A stretch of 64,000 nucleotides of DNA from Amycolatopsis pittospori (GCF_013870525.1 NZ_JACBXD010000017.1:57021-121020), one strand, 5' to 3'. Numbered from the stretch's first letter, positions 1 through 12,506 are shown. Notes: generated by a model from the letters alone, not told the origin. Made by a program: numbers and translations.

Positions 1-2
1 GC

Positions 3-1766
3 TTCCTGTGGAGCCTGTCGACCGATCCGGAGCTGACGTGGCTGAAGACCGTGGTGGCCGCGCGGGACCCGAAGGACCTTCCCGTCGCCGTCGCGGTGCG
101 GCTGATCCCGGTGCCCGCCCCCTGGAAGCCACCGACCCTCGATCCTCCGATCGTCTTCAGGCCGGGCTCGACGCAGTCGGGACAACAGGGATCGGCACAA
201 CCGTGGGACGAGACGGGGCACTGGACGGACAGCCGGGAAGCCGGCAGCAGCTCACCCACGTCGCCGAAGATCACCCCCGCCACCCTGATCATCGACGTGC
301 CCGGACGGCCGCCCGTCAACCACGAACTCTCCTACGGGCTCACGACGCTCGGCCGCAGCAGGCGCGCCGCCCTCCGCGTCAGCGACTCGCGCGTTTCCCG
401 GCTTCACTGCGAAATCCAGTGGGACGGCACGACCGCGTGGCTTTCCGATCTCGACTCCGCCAACGGCACACTCGTCAACGGGCGGCGGGTGCTGAACGCC
501 GAACTCATGCACCGCGACGTGATCCGGATCGGCGACGCGACCATCACCTTCATCAGCGTCAGCCAGGAAGAGGTCTGGCCGGAGGCCGACGAAGACACCG
601 GCTCGATCTCGTCGCCCCGGCCCGAACGCGCGGTCCTGCTGGACCTCCTGCACCTGGCGGCGGCGCGCGGTCCGATCCCGATCTCGATCCTGACCAAGGC
701 GAGCGCCGCCAGCGGCGGGCCGGGCAGGACGGTGCACGTGCGTGACATCCTCGCCGGACTCGGGGACACCGTCAGCCGCACCCAAGCCGGTCTGACGACC
801 GAAACCGTGCTGTGGACAGGCCCCCTGCCCGACGAGCCGCCGCGTTTCCACGCCCACCTGGCCGCGGCGACCGCCGACGTCGAACCGCCGTCCGCCGACG
901 AAGAACCGACCCTCGAACAGTCCTACGCCGCCGCCAACGAAGCCGAGTACCTGTGGCTCGCGGGCCTGCGCGAGGACGCCGTCCGCTCGCTGGAGCGCCG
1001 AGCGTCCAGCATCCCCGTCGAGAACCGGGAGCGGTGGGCCGTGTGGGCGAACCGGGCAGCGAGGGAACTCGGGGAGAGCGACCGGATCACGTTGCGGTTT
1101 AAGGCACGGCACGCGACTTGGGCGGGCAAGGCCGGTGATACGGCCGGCGCGCTCGACCGGTTCGAGAGTCTGCTGCCGGTCGTCGTCGAAGCGTTCGGCG
1201 CGGGCGACGAAGACGTGCTGAGCATCCGGAACAACATCGGTCACCTGCTCGGTGAACTGGATCGCCCCGAGGATTCACGAACCGCGTTCGAAACCCTCGT
1301 CCGGGACGCGACCGGCGCGCTGGGCCCGAGCCACCGGGAGACACTGCACGCGCGGCATCTCCTGGCCGTGGCGACCGGCAAGACCGGCGACGGCGTGGAA
1401 GCCCTGCGCCTGAGCCGGGAACTGTTGCCCCGTGCGAAGAACGCGTTGGGCGACGACGTGATCGTCATGCACGTCCGGCACAACATCGCGTTCTGGAGTG
1501 CGCTGATCGAGGACGCGCCTCCAGCGGTGCTGGAATACCTACAGCTGCTGACCGAAGCAAGGGAACGGCTGGGCGACCGGCATCCCGACGTCCTCGACCT
1601 CCGGTTCGGCCAGGCCTTGGCTCGCGCGAAAGCCGGTCAGATCACCGAAGCACTGTCGGAATGGTCTTTGCTGCTGGACGATTCCGTCGAGGTCCGGGGT
1701 GAACGGCATCCGGGAACGAAGAAGATTCGCGAGCAGCTCGCGCAATGGCGAGCCAAAGAGTCGTGA
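3..1766 (+). CDS. FHA domain and TPR protein, 5'-truncated by window edge
   Basis: The reading frame is open from base 3, so the true start lies outside the window. About 110 residues of unassigned, partly low-complexity sequence are followed by an FHA domain (about nt 330-565) with the hallmarks GRS, SRLHCE and NGTLVNG, which bind phosphothreonine peptides. The C-terminal half (about nt 1110-1760) is a run of TPR-like helical repeats of the kind seen in actinobacterial signalling proteins. FHA domains usually report to Ser/Thr kinases, but no kinase is visible here. The role is therefore a phospho-dependent adaptor by inference only. The gene converges on whiA across a palindromic element. 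Confidence 0.8.
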   Translation, partial: FLWSLSTDPELTWLKTVVAARDPKDLPVAVAVRLIPVPAPWKPPTLDPPIVFRPGSTQSGQQGSAQPWDETGHWTDSREAGSSSPTSPKITPATLIIDVPGRPPVNHELSYGLTTLGRSRRAALRVSDSRVSRLHCEIQWDGTTAWLSDLDSANGTLVNGRRVLNAELMHRDVIRIGDATITFISVSQEEVWPEADEDTGSISSPRPERAVLLDLLHLAAARGPIPISILTKASAASGGPGRTVHVRDILAGLGDTVSRTQAGLTTETVLWTGPLPDEPPRFHAHLAAATADVEPPSADEEPTLEQSYAAANEAEYLWLAGLREDAVRSLERRASSIPVENRERWAVWANRAARELGESDRITLRFKARHATWAGKAGDTAGALDRFESLLPVVVEAFGAGDEDVLSIRNNIGHLLGELDRPEDSRTAFETLVRDATGALGPSHRETLHARHLLAVATGKTGDGVEALRLSRELLPRAKNALGDDVIVMHVRHNIAFWSALIEDAPPAVLEYLQLLTEARERLGDRHPDVLDLRFGQALARAKAGQITEALSEWSLLLDDSVEVRGERHPGTKKIREQLAQWRAKES

Positions 1767-1780
1767 GACCCCTGGCCAAC

Positions 1781-1842
1781 GCGTTTAGTCCTCTAAATGC
1801 GATGGTTGCGTGTGCATCCAGCGCAAGTAGAGGACTAAACGC
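1781..1842. repeat. Intergenic palindrome, family A copy 1
   Basis: A 15-bp perfect inverted repeat has arms at 1781-1795 and 1828-1842 (GCGTTTAGTCCTCTA and its complement) around a 32-nt spacer. It lies between the convergent FHA gene and whiA. The same arm core (TAGTCCTCT or AGAGGACTA) recurs at 23606-23669 and as a half site near 60084. It probably acts as a bidirectional terminator, although no T-tract follows either arm. Confidence 0.8.
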
Positions 1843-1849
1843 GGGTGAG

Positions 1850-2839
1850 TCAGGCCTCGTCTTCTTCCAGCATGTCCGGGGTGACCGCGGATTCGGTGTC
1901 CGGGATGCCTTGTTCCTTCGCCTTCTTGTCGGCCATCGCCAGCAGACGGCGTATACGGCCGGCGACGGCGTCCTTGGTCATCTGCGGGTCGGACAGCTGG
2001 CCGAGCTCTTCGAGCGAGGCCTGCCGGTTCGACAGCCGCAGTTTGCCCGCGGCGAGCAGGTGGTCCGGGGCGGATTCGCCGAGGATGTCCAAGGCTCGTT
2101 CGACCCTGGCCGCCGCGGCGACGGCCGCGCGGGCCGAGCGGCGCAGGTTGGCGTCGTCGAAGTTCGCGAGCCGGTTCGCGGTGGCGCGCACCTCGCGGCG
2201 CATCCGCCGCTCTTCCCACGCGAGCACGCTCGTGTGAGCGCCGAGACGCGTCAGCAGGGCACCGATCGCGTCGCCGTCACGCACGACGACGCGGTCCGCG
2301 CCGCGGACCTCGCGCGACTTCGCCTGGATGCCCATCCGCCGGGCGGCGCCGACGAGCGCCAGCGCGGCCTCGGGGCCCGGGCAGGTGACTTCGAGCGACG
2401 ACGAGCGGCCGGGTTCGGTGAGTGAACCGTGTGCCAGGAACGCGCCGCGCCAGGCGGCTTCCGCGTCGGCGACGCCACCGGAGACGACGGCGGCGGGCAG
2501 TCCGCGCACGGGACGGCCGCGCTGGTCGATCAGGCCGGTCTGCCGCGCGAGTCCTTCGCCGTCCTTGACCACCCGGACGACGTACCGCGTGCCCTTGCGC
2601 AGCCCACTGGAAGAAATGACGTGCACGTCGGACTGGTGTCCGTACAGTTCGTGGATCTCCTTACGCAGCCGCCTCGCCACCGAACCGGTGTCGAGTTCAG
2701 CCTCCACCACGACGCGGCCGGCCACGATGTGCAGCCCTCCCGCGAATCGCAGCATCGACGCGACCTCCGCGCGGCGCGGGCCGATCTTGGTGATCTCCAG
2801 CCGGCTCAGCTCGTCCTTCACGGCGGCGGTCATCGCCAT
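1850..2839 (-). CDS. whiA: Sporulation regulator WhiA
   Basis: This 329-residue protein matches the WhiA family end to end. It has a degenerate LAGLIDADG-homing-endonuclease-like N-terminal domain followed by a C-terminal helix-turn-helix around residues 230-310 ([16 protein letters not shown] region). WhiA acts with WhiB as a DNA-binding regulator of sporulation septation in streptomycetes and occurs across Gram-positives. The start [14 protein letters not shown] is the family's usual N-terminus and follows a GGAGGGG ribosome-binding site. It is the last gene of the uvrC-rapZ-yvcK-whiA run, 18 nt after yvcK, the order also found in mycobacteria. Confidence 0.95.
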   Translation of the reverse strand: MAMTAAVKDELSRLEITKIGPRRAEVASMLRFAGGLHIVAGRVVVEAELDTGSVARRLRKEIHELYGHQSDVHVISSSGLRKGTRYVVRVVKDGEGLARQTGLIDQRGRPVRGLPAAVVSGGVADAEAAWRGAFLAHGSLTEPGRSSSLEVTCPGPEAALALVGAARRMGIQAKSREVRGADRVVVRDGDAIGALLTRLGAHTSVLAWEERRMRREVRATANRLANFDDANLRRSARAAVAAAARVERALDILGESAPDHLLAAGKLRLSNRQASLEELGQLSDPQMTKDAVAGRIRRLLAMADKKAKEQGIPDTESAVTPDMLEEDEA

Positions 2840-2857
2840 CGCTGCCCCTCCATACCT

Positions 2858-3835
2858 TCAGCTCCTCCCCCGGTGAGACTCCAGAGCGTCCCGCATACAG
2901 CTCGCGAGCGCATCAGGATCATGCCGCCCCGTCACGACCGGGTCAGCCACCGCCCCCAGCAACGCCCGCGCGCCGAGTCTCCCGGCCGCGTCCCGCAACC
3001 GGGCTGGTGAGGGCACCGAGTCACCATCCGCGATCACCGCGTCCACCCGCAATTCCGGGGCGTGTTCGAACAGTACGTCGAGATGCTTCTCCGGAGAGAA
3101 TCCCGCCGTCTCCCCCGGCTGGGGGATCAGATTCAGAATGACCACCTTCGTGGCGTCCGTTCGGAGCAACGCGTCGTGCAGGTCCGGCACCAGCAGATGC
3201 GGCAGCACACTGGTGAACCACGACCCGGGGCCGAGGAACACGACGTCCGCGCCGAGCACCGCTTCGATCGCCTCGGGGCAGCCTCGCGGCGGCCGGTCGG
3301 CCTGACCGCTCGGGTGCAGGCTGATCCGGTGCACCTGACCGGGTGTGGTCGCCACGGCCACCTGACCGCGGATCCGCCGCATCGCCTCGGGATTCTCGGC
3401 GTCCAGCCCCGAAACCTCACCTTGAATTTCCAGCGGTTCGGGTGACATCGGCAGGACGCGGCCGGAGATGCCCATCAGCCTGCTCGCCTCGTCGAGCGCG
3501 GCGACCGGGTCGCCGAGCACCTCGAACAGCCCGGCCAGCAACAGGTTCCCGACCGCGTGCCCGGCGAGTGCCCCGTCACCGCCGAAGCGATGCTGGAACA
3601 CCTCCGCCCACAGCGTTCCGCCGTCTTCGGCGGCGAACGCGGCGAACGCCTGCCGCAGGTCACCCGGCGGGAGCAGCCCGAGTTCCCGGCGCAGCCTGCC
3701 GGACGAGCCGCCGTCGTCGGCGACGGTGACCACGGCGGTGACCTGCGACGTCACCCGGCGCAAGGCGGTGAGGGTGGCGTGCAGGCCGTGCCCGCCACCC
3801 AGTGCCACCGCGCGCAGGTCGCTACTCGCGGCCAA
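2858..3835 (-). CDS. yvcK: YvcK/CofD-like gluconeogenesis factor
   Basis: This 325-residue protein of the UPF0052/CofD-like family has an N-terminal nucleotide-sugar-binding Rossmann motif (ALGGGHGLHATLTALR) and the conserved TVADDGGSSGRLRRE segment. In Bacillus and mycobacteria YvcK binds UDP-sugars and supports growth on gluconeogenic carbon and cell-wall precursor synthesis. That role is family knowledge and is not shown here. The gene overlaps the end of rapZ by 14 nt and precedes whiA, the usual three-gene order. Its length is normal for the family. Confidence 0.93.
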   Translation of the reverse strand: MAASSDLRAVALGGGHGLHATLTALRRVTSQVTAVVTVADDGGSSGRLRRELGLLPPGDLRQAFAAFAAEDGGTLWAEVFQHRFGGDGALAGHAVGNLLLAGLFEVLGDPVAALDEASRLMGISGRVLPMSPEPLEIQGEVSGLDAENPEAMRRIRGQVAVATTPGQVHRISLHPSGQADRPPRGCPEAIEAVLGADVVFLGPGSWFTSVLPHLLVPDLHDALLRTDATKVVILNLIPQPGETAGFSPEKHLDVLFEHAPELRVDAVIADGDSVPSPARLRDAAGRLGARALLGAVADPVVTGRHDPDALASCMRDALESHRGRS

Positions 3836-4712
3836 GGTCGCGGTGCACCACCTTCACGGCCATACCGTCCTCATTGGACAGCCGCTGGGCGAGCTCCTCG
3901 GAAATGGCGACACTGCGGTGCTTTCCGCCGGTGCAGCCGACGGCCAGCGTCAGATACCGCTTGCCCTCACGCTTGTACCCGGCGCCGATGAGGCGCAGCA
4001 GCTGGTGATAGCGGTCGAGGAACTCGTCCGCGCCTTCCTGGCTGAGCACGTAGTTGCGGACCTCGCCCTCGAGACCGGTGTGGTCACGCAGTTCCGGGAT
4101 CCAGAACGGGTTCGGCAGGAACCGGACGTCCATCACCAGATCCGCGTCCATCGGCAGGCCGTACTTGTAGCCGAACGACAGCACGGTGACCCGGGTCTGC
4201 GTGCTGGCCTCGGAGCCGAAGGCGTCCTCGATCTTGGCGCGCAGGTCGTGCACCGAAAGCGACGACGTGTCGAGCACGAGGTCGGCCTCTTCCCGCAGCG
4301 GCTCCAGCAGCGTGCGCTCGGCGGTGATGCCGTCGGCGAGCCTGCCGTCACCCTGCATCGGGTGCCCGCGGCGGACGGCCTCGAAGCGGCGCACCAGCAC
4401 CGCGTCGGTGGCCTCCAGGAACAGCACGCGCGGCTTGTAGCCGCGGGCGTCGAGGTCCTTGATGACCGACGCGAGGTCGTCGGTGAACGCGCGCGAGCGC
4501 ACGTCCATCACCACGGCGACCTTGGTGATCGCGCCCCGCGCCTGCGCGCCGAGTTCGACCATGGTGGCGATCAGCTCGGGCGGCAGGTTGTCCACGACGA
4601 ACCAGCCCAGGTCCTCCAGGCATTTCGCCGCGGTACTGCGGCCCGCCCCGGACAGCCCTGAGACGACCGCGACCTCCATTCCGGAACCGCGGCCTTCTTC
4701 TTGCGCACTCAC
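3822..4712 (-). CDS. rapZ: RNase adapter / nucleotide-binding protein RapZ (YvcJ)
   Basis: The protein has 296 residues. A Walker A motif, GLSGAGRS, lies at residues 19-26. C-terminal family motifs are SFGYKYGLP, FLPNPFW and CTGGKHRS. The family binds ATP/GTP. In Escherichia coli RapZ steers RNase E to a small RNA controlling glucosamine-6-phosphate synthase, while the actinobacterial role is less clear. I chose the GTG at 4712 because GGGGAAAGGA lies just upstream. A longer in-frame extension runs into uvrC and is not credible. An internal ATG at 4679 is an alternative start. uvrC ends 17 nt upstream. Confidence 0.92.
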   Translation of the reverse strand: MSAQEEGRGSGMEVAVVSGLSGAGRSTAAKCLEDLGWFVVDNLPPELIATMVELGAQARGAITKVAVVMDVRSRAFTDDLASVIKDLDARGYKPRVLFLEATDAVLVRRFEAVRRGHPMQGDGRLADGITAERTLLEPLREEADLVLDTSSLSVHDLRAKIEDAFGSEASTQTRVTVLSFGYKYGLPMDADLVMDVRFLPNPFWIPELRDHTGLEGEVRNYVLSQEGADEFLDRYHQLLRLIGAGYKREGKRYLTLAVGCTGGKHRSVAISEELAQRLSNEDGMAVKVVHRDLGRE

Positions 4713-4729
4713 GATGGTCCTTTCCCCGA

Positions 4730-6688
4730 TCACGTACTGGACTCCCCCGCCGACGCGGCTTTCTCCCCTGCGAGCGCCGCGACGACCGCCTCCGCGGTGC
4801 GCCTGCCGAAGCCGGGCACCGCCTCGATCTCCTCGATCCTTGCTTCGCGGAGTTTCCGCACCGAGCCGAAATGTTTGATCAGCGCGGTACGACGAGCCTG
4901 CCCCAGTCCGGGCACACCGTCCAATGCGGACACCTGCATCCGCTTGGACCGCTTCTCCCGGTGGTACCGGATGGCGAAGCGATGTGCCTCGTCGCGCAGC
5001 CGCTGCAACAGGTACAGCGCGTCGGAGGTGCGCGGCAGGATCACCGGATCGGGATCGCCCGGCAGCCACACCTCCTCCAGCCGTTTCGCCAGGCCGACCA
5101 CGGCCAGGTCGGTGATGCCGAGTTCCGAGAGCACGTCCGCGGCCGCGGTGGCCTGCGGGCCCGCGCCGTCGACGACGAGCAGATTCGGCGCGTAGGCGAA
5201 CTTGCGCGGTTTCCCGGTCTCCGGGTCGATGCCCGGCCGGTCCGGATCGACCGGCGCGTCCTCGGCCGTTTCCTTGAGGTAGCGGGAAAAACGGCGGCGG
5301 ACGACCTCGGCGATCGACGCGACATCGCCTTCCTCCGCGGCCTCGCGCAGCGCGAAGCGCCGGTACTCGGACTTGCGTGGGATGCCGTCCTCGAACACCA
5401 CGAGCGACGCGACCACGTCGCTGCCCTGGATATGGCTGATGTCGACGCATTCGATGCGCAGCGGCGCGGTTTCCAGCGCCAGGTAGTCCTGCAGTTCCGC
5501 CAGCGCGGCGGACCGCGCGGTGAGGTCTCCGGCACGGCGCAGTTTGTGCTGGGTGAACGCCTCGCCCGCGTTGCGCGTCACCGTCTCCGCGAGCGCGCGC
5601 TTGTCGCCGCGCTGCGGCACCCGCAGGCTCACTCGTGAACCGCGCAGCCCGGAAAGCCACTCGCCCACCGCTTCGGCGTCGGCGGGCAGTTCCGGGACGA
5701 GCACCTCGCGCGGCACCGGGGACCCGAGATCGGGGTCGTCCGCGCGTTCGGCCTCTTCGCCGTAGAACTGGGTGAGGAAGTGGTCGACGAGGTCCTTGAC
5801 GTCCATCTCCTCGGCCTTGTCGATCACCCAGCCGCGCTGGCCGCGGACCCGGCCGCCGCGCACGTGGAAGACCTGGACCGCGGCTTCGAGTTCGTCATGG
5901 GCGAAGGCGACGACGTCGGCATCCGTGCCGTCGCCGAGCACGACGGCCTGCTTCTCCATCGCGCGCCGCAGCGCGCCGAGGTCGTCGCGCAGGCGAGCCG
6001 CGCGCTCGAATTCCAGTTCCTCGGACGCGGCCGCCATTTCCTGTTCCAGGCGGCGGATCAACGCGTCGGTGCGGCCGGCGAGGAAGTCGCAGAAGTCCTC
6101 GACGATCGCGCGATGCTCGTCGGCGGAGACCTTGCCTACGCACGGCGCGGAACATTTGCCGATGTAGCCGAGCAGGCAGGGCCTGCCGATCTGGCCGTGG
6201 CGTTTGAAGACCCCGGCCGTGCAGGTGCGCGCCGGGAAGACCCGCAGCAGCAGGTCGAGCGTCTCGCGGATGGCCCAGGCGTGCGCGTACGGCCCGAAGT
6301 ACCGGACGCCCTTCTTGCGCGCGCCGCGATAGACGTGCAGGCGCGGGAACTCCTCGTTCATGGTGACGGCGAGGACCGGGTAGCTCTTGTCGTCGCGGTA
6401 GCGGACGTTGAACCGCGGGTCGAACTCCTTGATCCAGTTGTACTCCAGCTGGAGCGCCTCGACCTCGGTGCCGACCACGGTCCACTCGACGCTCGCCGCC
6501 GTCGTCACCATCTGGCGCGTGCGCGGGTGCAGGCCCGTGATGTCGGCGAAGTACGAGTTCAGCCTGCTGCGGAGACTTTTCGCCTTGCCGACGTAGACGA
6601 CCCGCTTCGTGGCGTCACGAAATTTGTACACGCCAGGGGCGTCCGGGATGCTCCCCGGCGAGGGACGGTAGGTGGTCGGGTCAGCCAC
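4730..6688 (-). CDS. uvrC: Excinuclease ABC subunit C
   Basis: UvrC makes the two incisions of nucleotide excision repair together with UvrA and UvrB. The 652-residue product shows the GIY-YIG nuclease domain at the N-terminus ([21 protein letters not shown]), a UVR motif near residues 200-240, the RNase H-like second nuclease domain ([15 protein letters not shown]), and a C-terminal helix-hairpin-helix pair ([20 protein letters not shown]). The GTG at 6688 gives the familiar [15 protein letters not shown] start. Its ribosome-binding site is weak, and an in-frame ATG at 6769 would add 27 residues of atypical sequence. Confidence 0.95.
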   Translation of the reverse strand: MADPTTYRPSPGSIPDAPGVYKFRDATKRVVYVGKAKSLRSRLNSYFADITGLHPRTRQMVTTAASVEWTVVGTEVEALQLEYNWIKEFDPRFNVRYRDDKSYPVLAVTMNEEFPRLHVYRGARKKGVRYFGPYAHAWAIRETLDLLLRVFPARTCTAGVFKRHGQIGRPCLLGYIGKCSAPCVGKVSADEHRAIVEDFCDFLAGRTDALIRRLEQEMAAASEELEFERAARLRDDLGALRRAMEKQAVVLGDGTDADVVAFAHDELEAAVQVFHVRGGRVRGQRGWVIDKAEEMDVKDLVDHFLTQFYGEEAERADDPDLGSPVPREVLVPELPADAEAVGEWLSGLRGSRVSLRVPQRGDKRALAETVTRNAGEAFTQHKLRRAGDLTARSAALAELQDYLALETAPLRIECVDISHIQGSDVVASLVVFEDGIPRKSEYRRFALREAAEEGDVASIAEVVRRRFSRYLKETAEDAPVDPDRPGIDPETGKPRKFAYAPNLLVVDGAGPQATAAADVLSELGITDLAVVGLAKRLEEVWLPGDPDPVILPRTSDALYLLQRLRDEAHRFAIRYHREKRSKRMQVSALDGVPGLGQARRTALIKHFGSVRKLREARIEEIEAVPGFGRRTAEAVVAALAGEKAASAGESST

Positions 6689-6926
6689 ATCGCCAAGCCT
6701 ATGGGGCAGCACCGACAGTCTTACGAGCCCCCATGCTCTAACACTCGCACGGGTGGCGGTTACCACCATGCGGTGCGCATTTCGCCACGCATACCGACCT
6801 AAGTCGGATATTCGGCCGGACCAGACGTTCGTTGGTTCCTAGCGGGTGAACTGGGTGATTACTTTCCGTCTCAGTTCCATTTCACTCGGTTCTTCGTCAG
6901 ATGACGCTCGAAAGGACTCCTGCACC
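6689..6926. other. Divergent intergenic region uvrC / secreted protease
   Basis: This is 238 nt between the starts of uvrC (minus) and the protease gene (plus). It is less GC-rich than its surroundings near 6850-6900 and should carry both promoters. The only element I can assign firmly is AAAGGAC at 6911-6917, the ribosome-binding site of the protease. No operator palindrome stands out. Confidence 0.5.
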
Positions 6927-7664
6927 GTGAGCCGTCTTCGTACGCTGGGCGCCGCCACCCTCGCCGCCGCAGCCCTCACCATGACCGCCGGGGCCGTCGC
7001 CTCCGCGGGCACCCCCACCGGTGTCCAGCCGAACATCGTGGGCGGCGGCACCGCCCCCACCGTGAGCTGGGGCGCCCAGGTCTACGTCAACACCCCGGGC
7101 CGTCAGTGGGACGGCTTCAACTGCTCCGGCAGCGTCATCGCCCAGCGCTGGGTGCTGACCGCCAAGCACTGCCTCGACTCCGACGGCAGCGGCATGCGGG
7201 TCCGCGTCGGCAGCAACGCGCTGCAGGGCGGCCGCGTCATCGCCGTCGACCGCAAGGTGTCCTCGCCGGCCGGCTCCGACATCTCGCTGCTGCACCTGGC
7301 CTCCGACGCCGGCGTCACGCCGATCGCCCTGGCCAGCTCGAACCCGTCGGTCGGGTCCACCAACCAGCTGTACGGCTGGGGCCGCGAGACCCCGACCGGC
7401 CCGCCCGCCTCGGCGCTGAAGGTGGCCAACGTCCGCGTCAGCGGCAGCTCGTCCGACGCCTACGGCGGCCCGGCCATCCAGAGCGTCGGCATCAACGGTT
7501 CGGCCTGGAAGGGCGACTCGGGCGGCCCCCAGGTCTCCAACGGCGTCCAGGTCGGTGTCGCCTCGACCGTGCAGAACCAGAGCGGTTCGAACATCCGCGG
7601 CACCAACAACTACGGCAGCGTCGCTTCGGCCCGCTCCTGGATTCGCTCGACCACCGGGGTCTGA
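6927..7664 (+). CDS. Secreted trypsin-like serine protease (S1 family)
   Basis: This 245-residue exported protease is predicted from a Sec signal peptide (residues 1-27, ending AVASA) and the chymotrypsin-fold triad: His81 in LTAKHC, Asp118 in GSDISLLHL and Ser198 in KGDSGGP. Length and spacing fit the short streptomycete-type trypsin-like enzymes, with little or no propeptide. The GTG at 6927 is chosen because it follows AAAGGAC and begins the signal peptide directly. It is a single gene with its own terminator. The substrate cannot be read from sequence. Confidence 0.9.
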   Translation: MSRLRTLGAATLAAAALTMTAGAVASAGTPTGVQPNIVGGGTAPTVSWGAQVYVNTPGRQWDGFNCSGSVIAQRWVLTAKHCLDSDGSGMRVRVGSNALQGGRVIAVDRKVSSPAGSDISLLHLASDAGVTPIALASSNPSVGSTNQLYGWGRETPTGPPASALKVANVRVSGSSSDAYGGPAIQSVGINGSAWKGDSGGPQVSNGVQVGVASTVQNQSGSNIRGTNNYGSVASARSWIRSTTGV

Positions 7665-7680
7665 CCTCCACCCCGGCCGG

Positions 7681-7715
7681 GGCCCCTCCGAGACGCGACC
7701 CGTCTCGGAGGGGCC
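7681..7715 (+). terminator. Terminator of the secreted protease gene
   Basis: A 15-bp perfect stem (7681-7695 with 7701-7715) and a 5-nt loop, followed by CTTTC, lie 16 nt after the protease stop codon. This is a strong GC-rich intrinsic hairpin with only a weak T-tract, as is usual in actinobacteria. Confidence 0.8.
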
Positions 7716-7758
7716 CTTTCGCGTCAGCCTGTCGGTGGGGTGTGGGACGCTCGCGGGC

Positions 7759-8538
7759 ATGCGGATCGCGACCTGGAACGTGAACTCGATCGGGCCCCGG
7801 CTGCCGAGGGTGCTGGAGTGGCTCGGCTCGGTGCAACCGGACGTGCTGTGCCTGCAGGAACTCAAATGCGGCACCGAGGCATTCCCCTTCGACGCCGTGC
7901 GGGAGCTGGGCTACGAGACCGCCGCCTATGGCATCGGACGTTGGAACGGCGTCGCCATCGTGTCCCGCGTCGGGCTGGAAGACGTGACACGGGGGCTGAC
8001 CGGCGAGCCCACCTTCGAAGACAAGACCGACGCGCGTGCCATCGGCGCCACCTGCGGCGGGGTGCGGCTGTGGTCGGTGTACGTGCCCAACGGGCGGGAA
8101 CTCGACAACCCGCACTACGCCTACAAACTGAACTGGCTCTCGGCGCTGGAAGCGACCGTGCGCGAGGAGATGACGCGAGGACTGCCGTTCGCGGTACTCG
8201 GCGACTTCAACATCGCGCCCGCCGACGTCGACGTCTGGGACATCTCGGTCTTCGCCGAGTCGACGCACGTCACCGAGCCGGAGCGGAAGGCGCTGGCCGC
8301 TCTACGGGACCTCGGGCTGACCGACGTGTTCCCGCGACCGCTGAAGTACGACCACCCGTTCACGTACTGGGACTACCGGGCCGGGAACTTCCCGAACAAC
8401 AAGGGAATGCGGATCGACCTCGTCTACGCCGACGCCCGGGTCTCGGGCGGGGTGACGGATTCCTATGTGGACCGTGACGCGCGGAAGGGGAAGGGACCCT
8501 CGGACCACGCTCCGATCGTGGTGGACTTCGCGCTTTGA
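7759..8538 (+). CDS. xthA: Exodeoxyribonuclease III (AP endonuclease family)
   Basis: This 259-residue metal-dependent nuclease belongs to the endonuclease/exonuclease/phosphatase fold and acts in base-excision repair at abasic sites. Conserved family motifs are all present: TWNVNSI at the N-terminus, LQELKC (metal-binding Glu), LGDFNIAP and the C-terminal GPSDHAPIV (catalytic Asp-His). The ATG at 7759 begins exactly at the conserved MRIATWNVNS. An upstream in-frame extension crosses the protease terminator and is rejected. The gene stands alone and converges on the PH-domain gene through a palindromic element. Confidence 0.93.
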   Translation: MRIATWNVNSIGPRLPRVLEWLGSVQPDVLCLQELKCGTEAFPFDAVRELGYETAAYGIGRWNGVAIVSRVGLEDVTRGLTGEPTFEDKTDARAIGATCGGVRLWSVYVPNGRELDNPHYAYKLNWLSALEATVREEMTRGLPFAVLGDFNIAPADVDVWDISVFAESTHVTEPERKALAALRDLGLTDVFPRPLKYDHPFTYWDYRAGNFPNNKGMRIDLVYADARVSGGVTDSYVDRDARKGKGPSDHAPIVVDFAL

Positions 8539-8587
8539 GCGGTGTGCGTGCTCTCGACGGTCAGGTGCTCAGAAGGGCTCCCCGAAC

Positions 8588-8640
8588 GCTATGAACGGCC
8601 CGTTACTTGCAAATTTTGCAAGTAACGGGCCGTTCATAGC
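8588..8640. repeat. Intergenic palindrome, family B copy 1
   Basis: This is a 53-nt near-perfect palindrome with 26-bp arms (8588-8613 and 8615-8640) around a single central base. The arm core is ATGAACGGCCCGTTACTTGC. It lies between the convergent ends of xthA (8538) and the PH-domain gene (8663), so terminator function in both directions is plausible. Related copies are at 20227-20283 and 25826-25882. Confidence 0.9.
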
Positions 8641-8662
8641 ACGAGAGAGCGTGAGAAAGGCG

Positions 8663-10954
<2,292 letters not shown>

Positions 10955-10958
<4 letters not shown>

Positions 10959-11578
10959 GCCCGCTCCTCCGCGCCGCCATTGTCCCCCTGCGTGCGCAGA
11001 TGCGGCATGGCCAGCTTTTCGACGTACTTGGCGACCACGTCGACCTCGAGATTCACCAGGTCGCCCGGCTGATTACGACCGAGGGTGGTCAGTTCGAGAG
11101 TGGTCGGGATCAGGGCGACGGCGAACTCCTCGTCGGTCACCGAAGCGACCGTGAGGGAGATGCCGTCGACCGCGATCGACCCCTTCTCGACCACGTACCG
11201 TGACAGTTTGCCCGGCAGGGCGAACGTGGTGAGTCCCTGCTCGTCCCGTTTGAGGAAGACGCCGGTGCCGTCCACGTGGCCCTGCATGATGTGCCCGCCG
11301 AGCCTGCCGCCCGCCGGCGTCGCGCGTTCCAGGTTGACGACGTCGCCGACGTTCACCTTCGCGAGGCTGGAGCGCTGCAGGGTTTCGTGCACGACGTCGA
11401 CGGTAAACTCGCCACCCGCCACCGCGACCACGGTGAGGCACACGCCACTCACCGCGATGGAGTCGCCGTGACCGGCGTCGCTGGTCACCAGCGGCCCCCG
11501 TACGGTCAGCCGCGCGGCGTTCGGGACCTGCTCGACCGCGGTGACCTCGCCGAGTTCCTCGACAATGCCGGTGAACAC
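10955..11578 (-). CDS. ribE: Riboflavin synthase (lumazine-binding, alpha subunit)
   Basis: Riboflavin synthase dismutates two lumazine molecules to riboflavin. The 207-residue product is the classic duplicated barrel, with [13 protein letters not shown] in the first repeat and [13 protein letters not shown] in the second. The start is the GTG at 11578, which yields the invariant [10 protein letters not shown]-terminus and follows AAGGAGGAGGG. Longer in-frame starts add an arginine-rich stretch foreign to the family. It follows rpe by about 112 nt. No ribD lies between rpe and ribE, and I see no FMN riboswitch. Confidence 0.95.
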
Positions 11579-11690
11579 TCCTGCTGCCCTCCTCCTTGGA
11601 CGCACCGCCGCTGGAAACGGTGCTCCCTTCATCCAACACCCACGCGGGCCGATTCCTTCTCCTGACCCGACGGCGGATCAGGCACTGGGA

Positions 11691-12374
11691 TCAGCCGCGG
11701 ACGCGGGCCGCCTGCTCGCGCAGCGCCGCGACGGCCTTACCAGGGTCTTCGGCGCCGTAGACGGCGGAACCGGCGACGAAGCAGTCCACACCGGCCTCGG
11801 CGGCCTGCTCGATGGTGTCGGCGTTGATCCCGCCGTCGATCTCGACGACGAGCTTGAGGTGACCGGTGTCGACCAGGCGCCGCGCGGTGCGCACCTTCTC
11901 CAAGACACCTTCGATGAACGACTGGCCGCCGAAACCGGGCTCGACCGACATCACCAGCAGCGTGTCGTAGTGCTTGAGGGTGTCGAGGTGGTCTTCCAGC
12001 GGGGTGTTCGGCTTGATCGACAGCCCGGCCTTCGCCCCGGCCGCGCGAAGGTTCTTCGCTAGCGCGACGGGGTCGTGCGCGGCCTCGACGTGCACGGTGA
12101 CGTTGTAGGCGCCCGCCTCGGCGTACCCGATGGCCCACTTGTCGGGGTTCTCGATCATCAGGTGGCAGTCGATCGGCACGTCGGTGGCCTTGAGCAGCGA
12201 CTTCACCACGGGCAGCCCGAGGGTCAGGTTCGGCACGAAATGCGCGTCCATGACGTCGACGTGGACCCAGTCCGCGCGCGTGTCCCCCTCACCCGCGACG
12301 GCGCGGATCTCGTCGCCGAGCCGGGCGAAGTCCGCGGAGAGGATGCTGGGTGCGATCAAAGGTCGGTGAGCCAC
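11691..12374 (-). CDS. rpe: Ribulose-phosphate 3-epimerase
   Basis: Rpe interconverts ribulose-5-phosphate and xylulose-5-phosphate in the pentose phosphate pathway. Ribulose-5-phosphate is also the RibB substrate, which makes sense of the neighbourhood. The 227-residue TIM barrel shows APSILSADF, the metal site [33 protein letters not shown] and [10 protein letters not shown]. The start is the GTG at 12374. The gene faces the histidine-kinase gene across a 132-nt divergent region and appears to head the rib operon. Confidence 0.95.
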   Translation of the reverse strand: MAHRPLIAPSILSADFARLGDEIRAVAGEGDTRADWVHVDVMDAHFVPNLTLGLPVVKSLLKATDVPIDCHLMIENPDKWAIGYAEAGAYNVTVHVEAAHDPVALAKNLRAAGAKAGLSIKPNTPLEDHLDTLKHYDTLLVMSVEPGFGGQSFIEGVLEKVRTARRLVDTGHLKLVVEIDGGINADTIEQAAEAGVDCFVAGSAVYGAEDPGKAVAALREQAARVRG

Positions 12375-12506
12375 GCGCCCGAGTGTAGGAGGGCACCGCT
12401 AACGCCCGCTAACCGGCTGTGACCGGCGTCCCGCCCTGGGGTATGACCCTGAAATGGCCCTGCGGTGGGAGGTGCGCGCACCCACCCGCCGAATAACGTT
12501 CCCGGC

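Noticed and set aside
3822..5660. A 612-codon frame ending as rapZ
   Set aside because: Its first half lies antisense or out of frame within uvrC and is arginine-rich. The GTG at 4712 with a good ribosome-binding site gives a normal-length RapZ.
8591..8640. Short reading frames across the family B palindromes giving peptides such as [15 protein letters not shown] on both strands
   Set aside because: The peptide reads the same way from both strands because the DNA is palindromic. No ribosome-binding site or conserved coding context supports translation.
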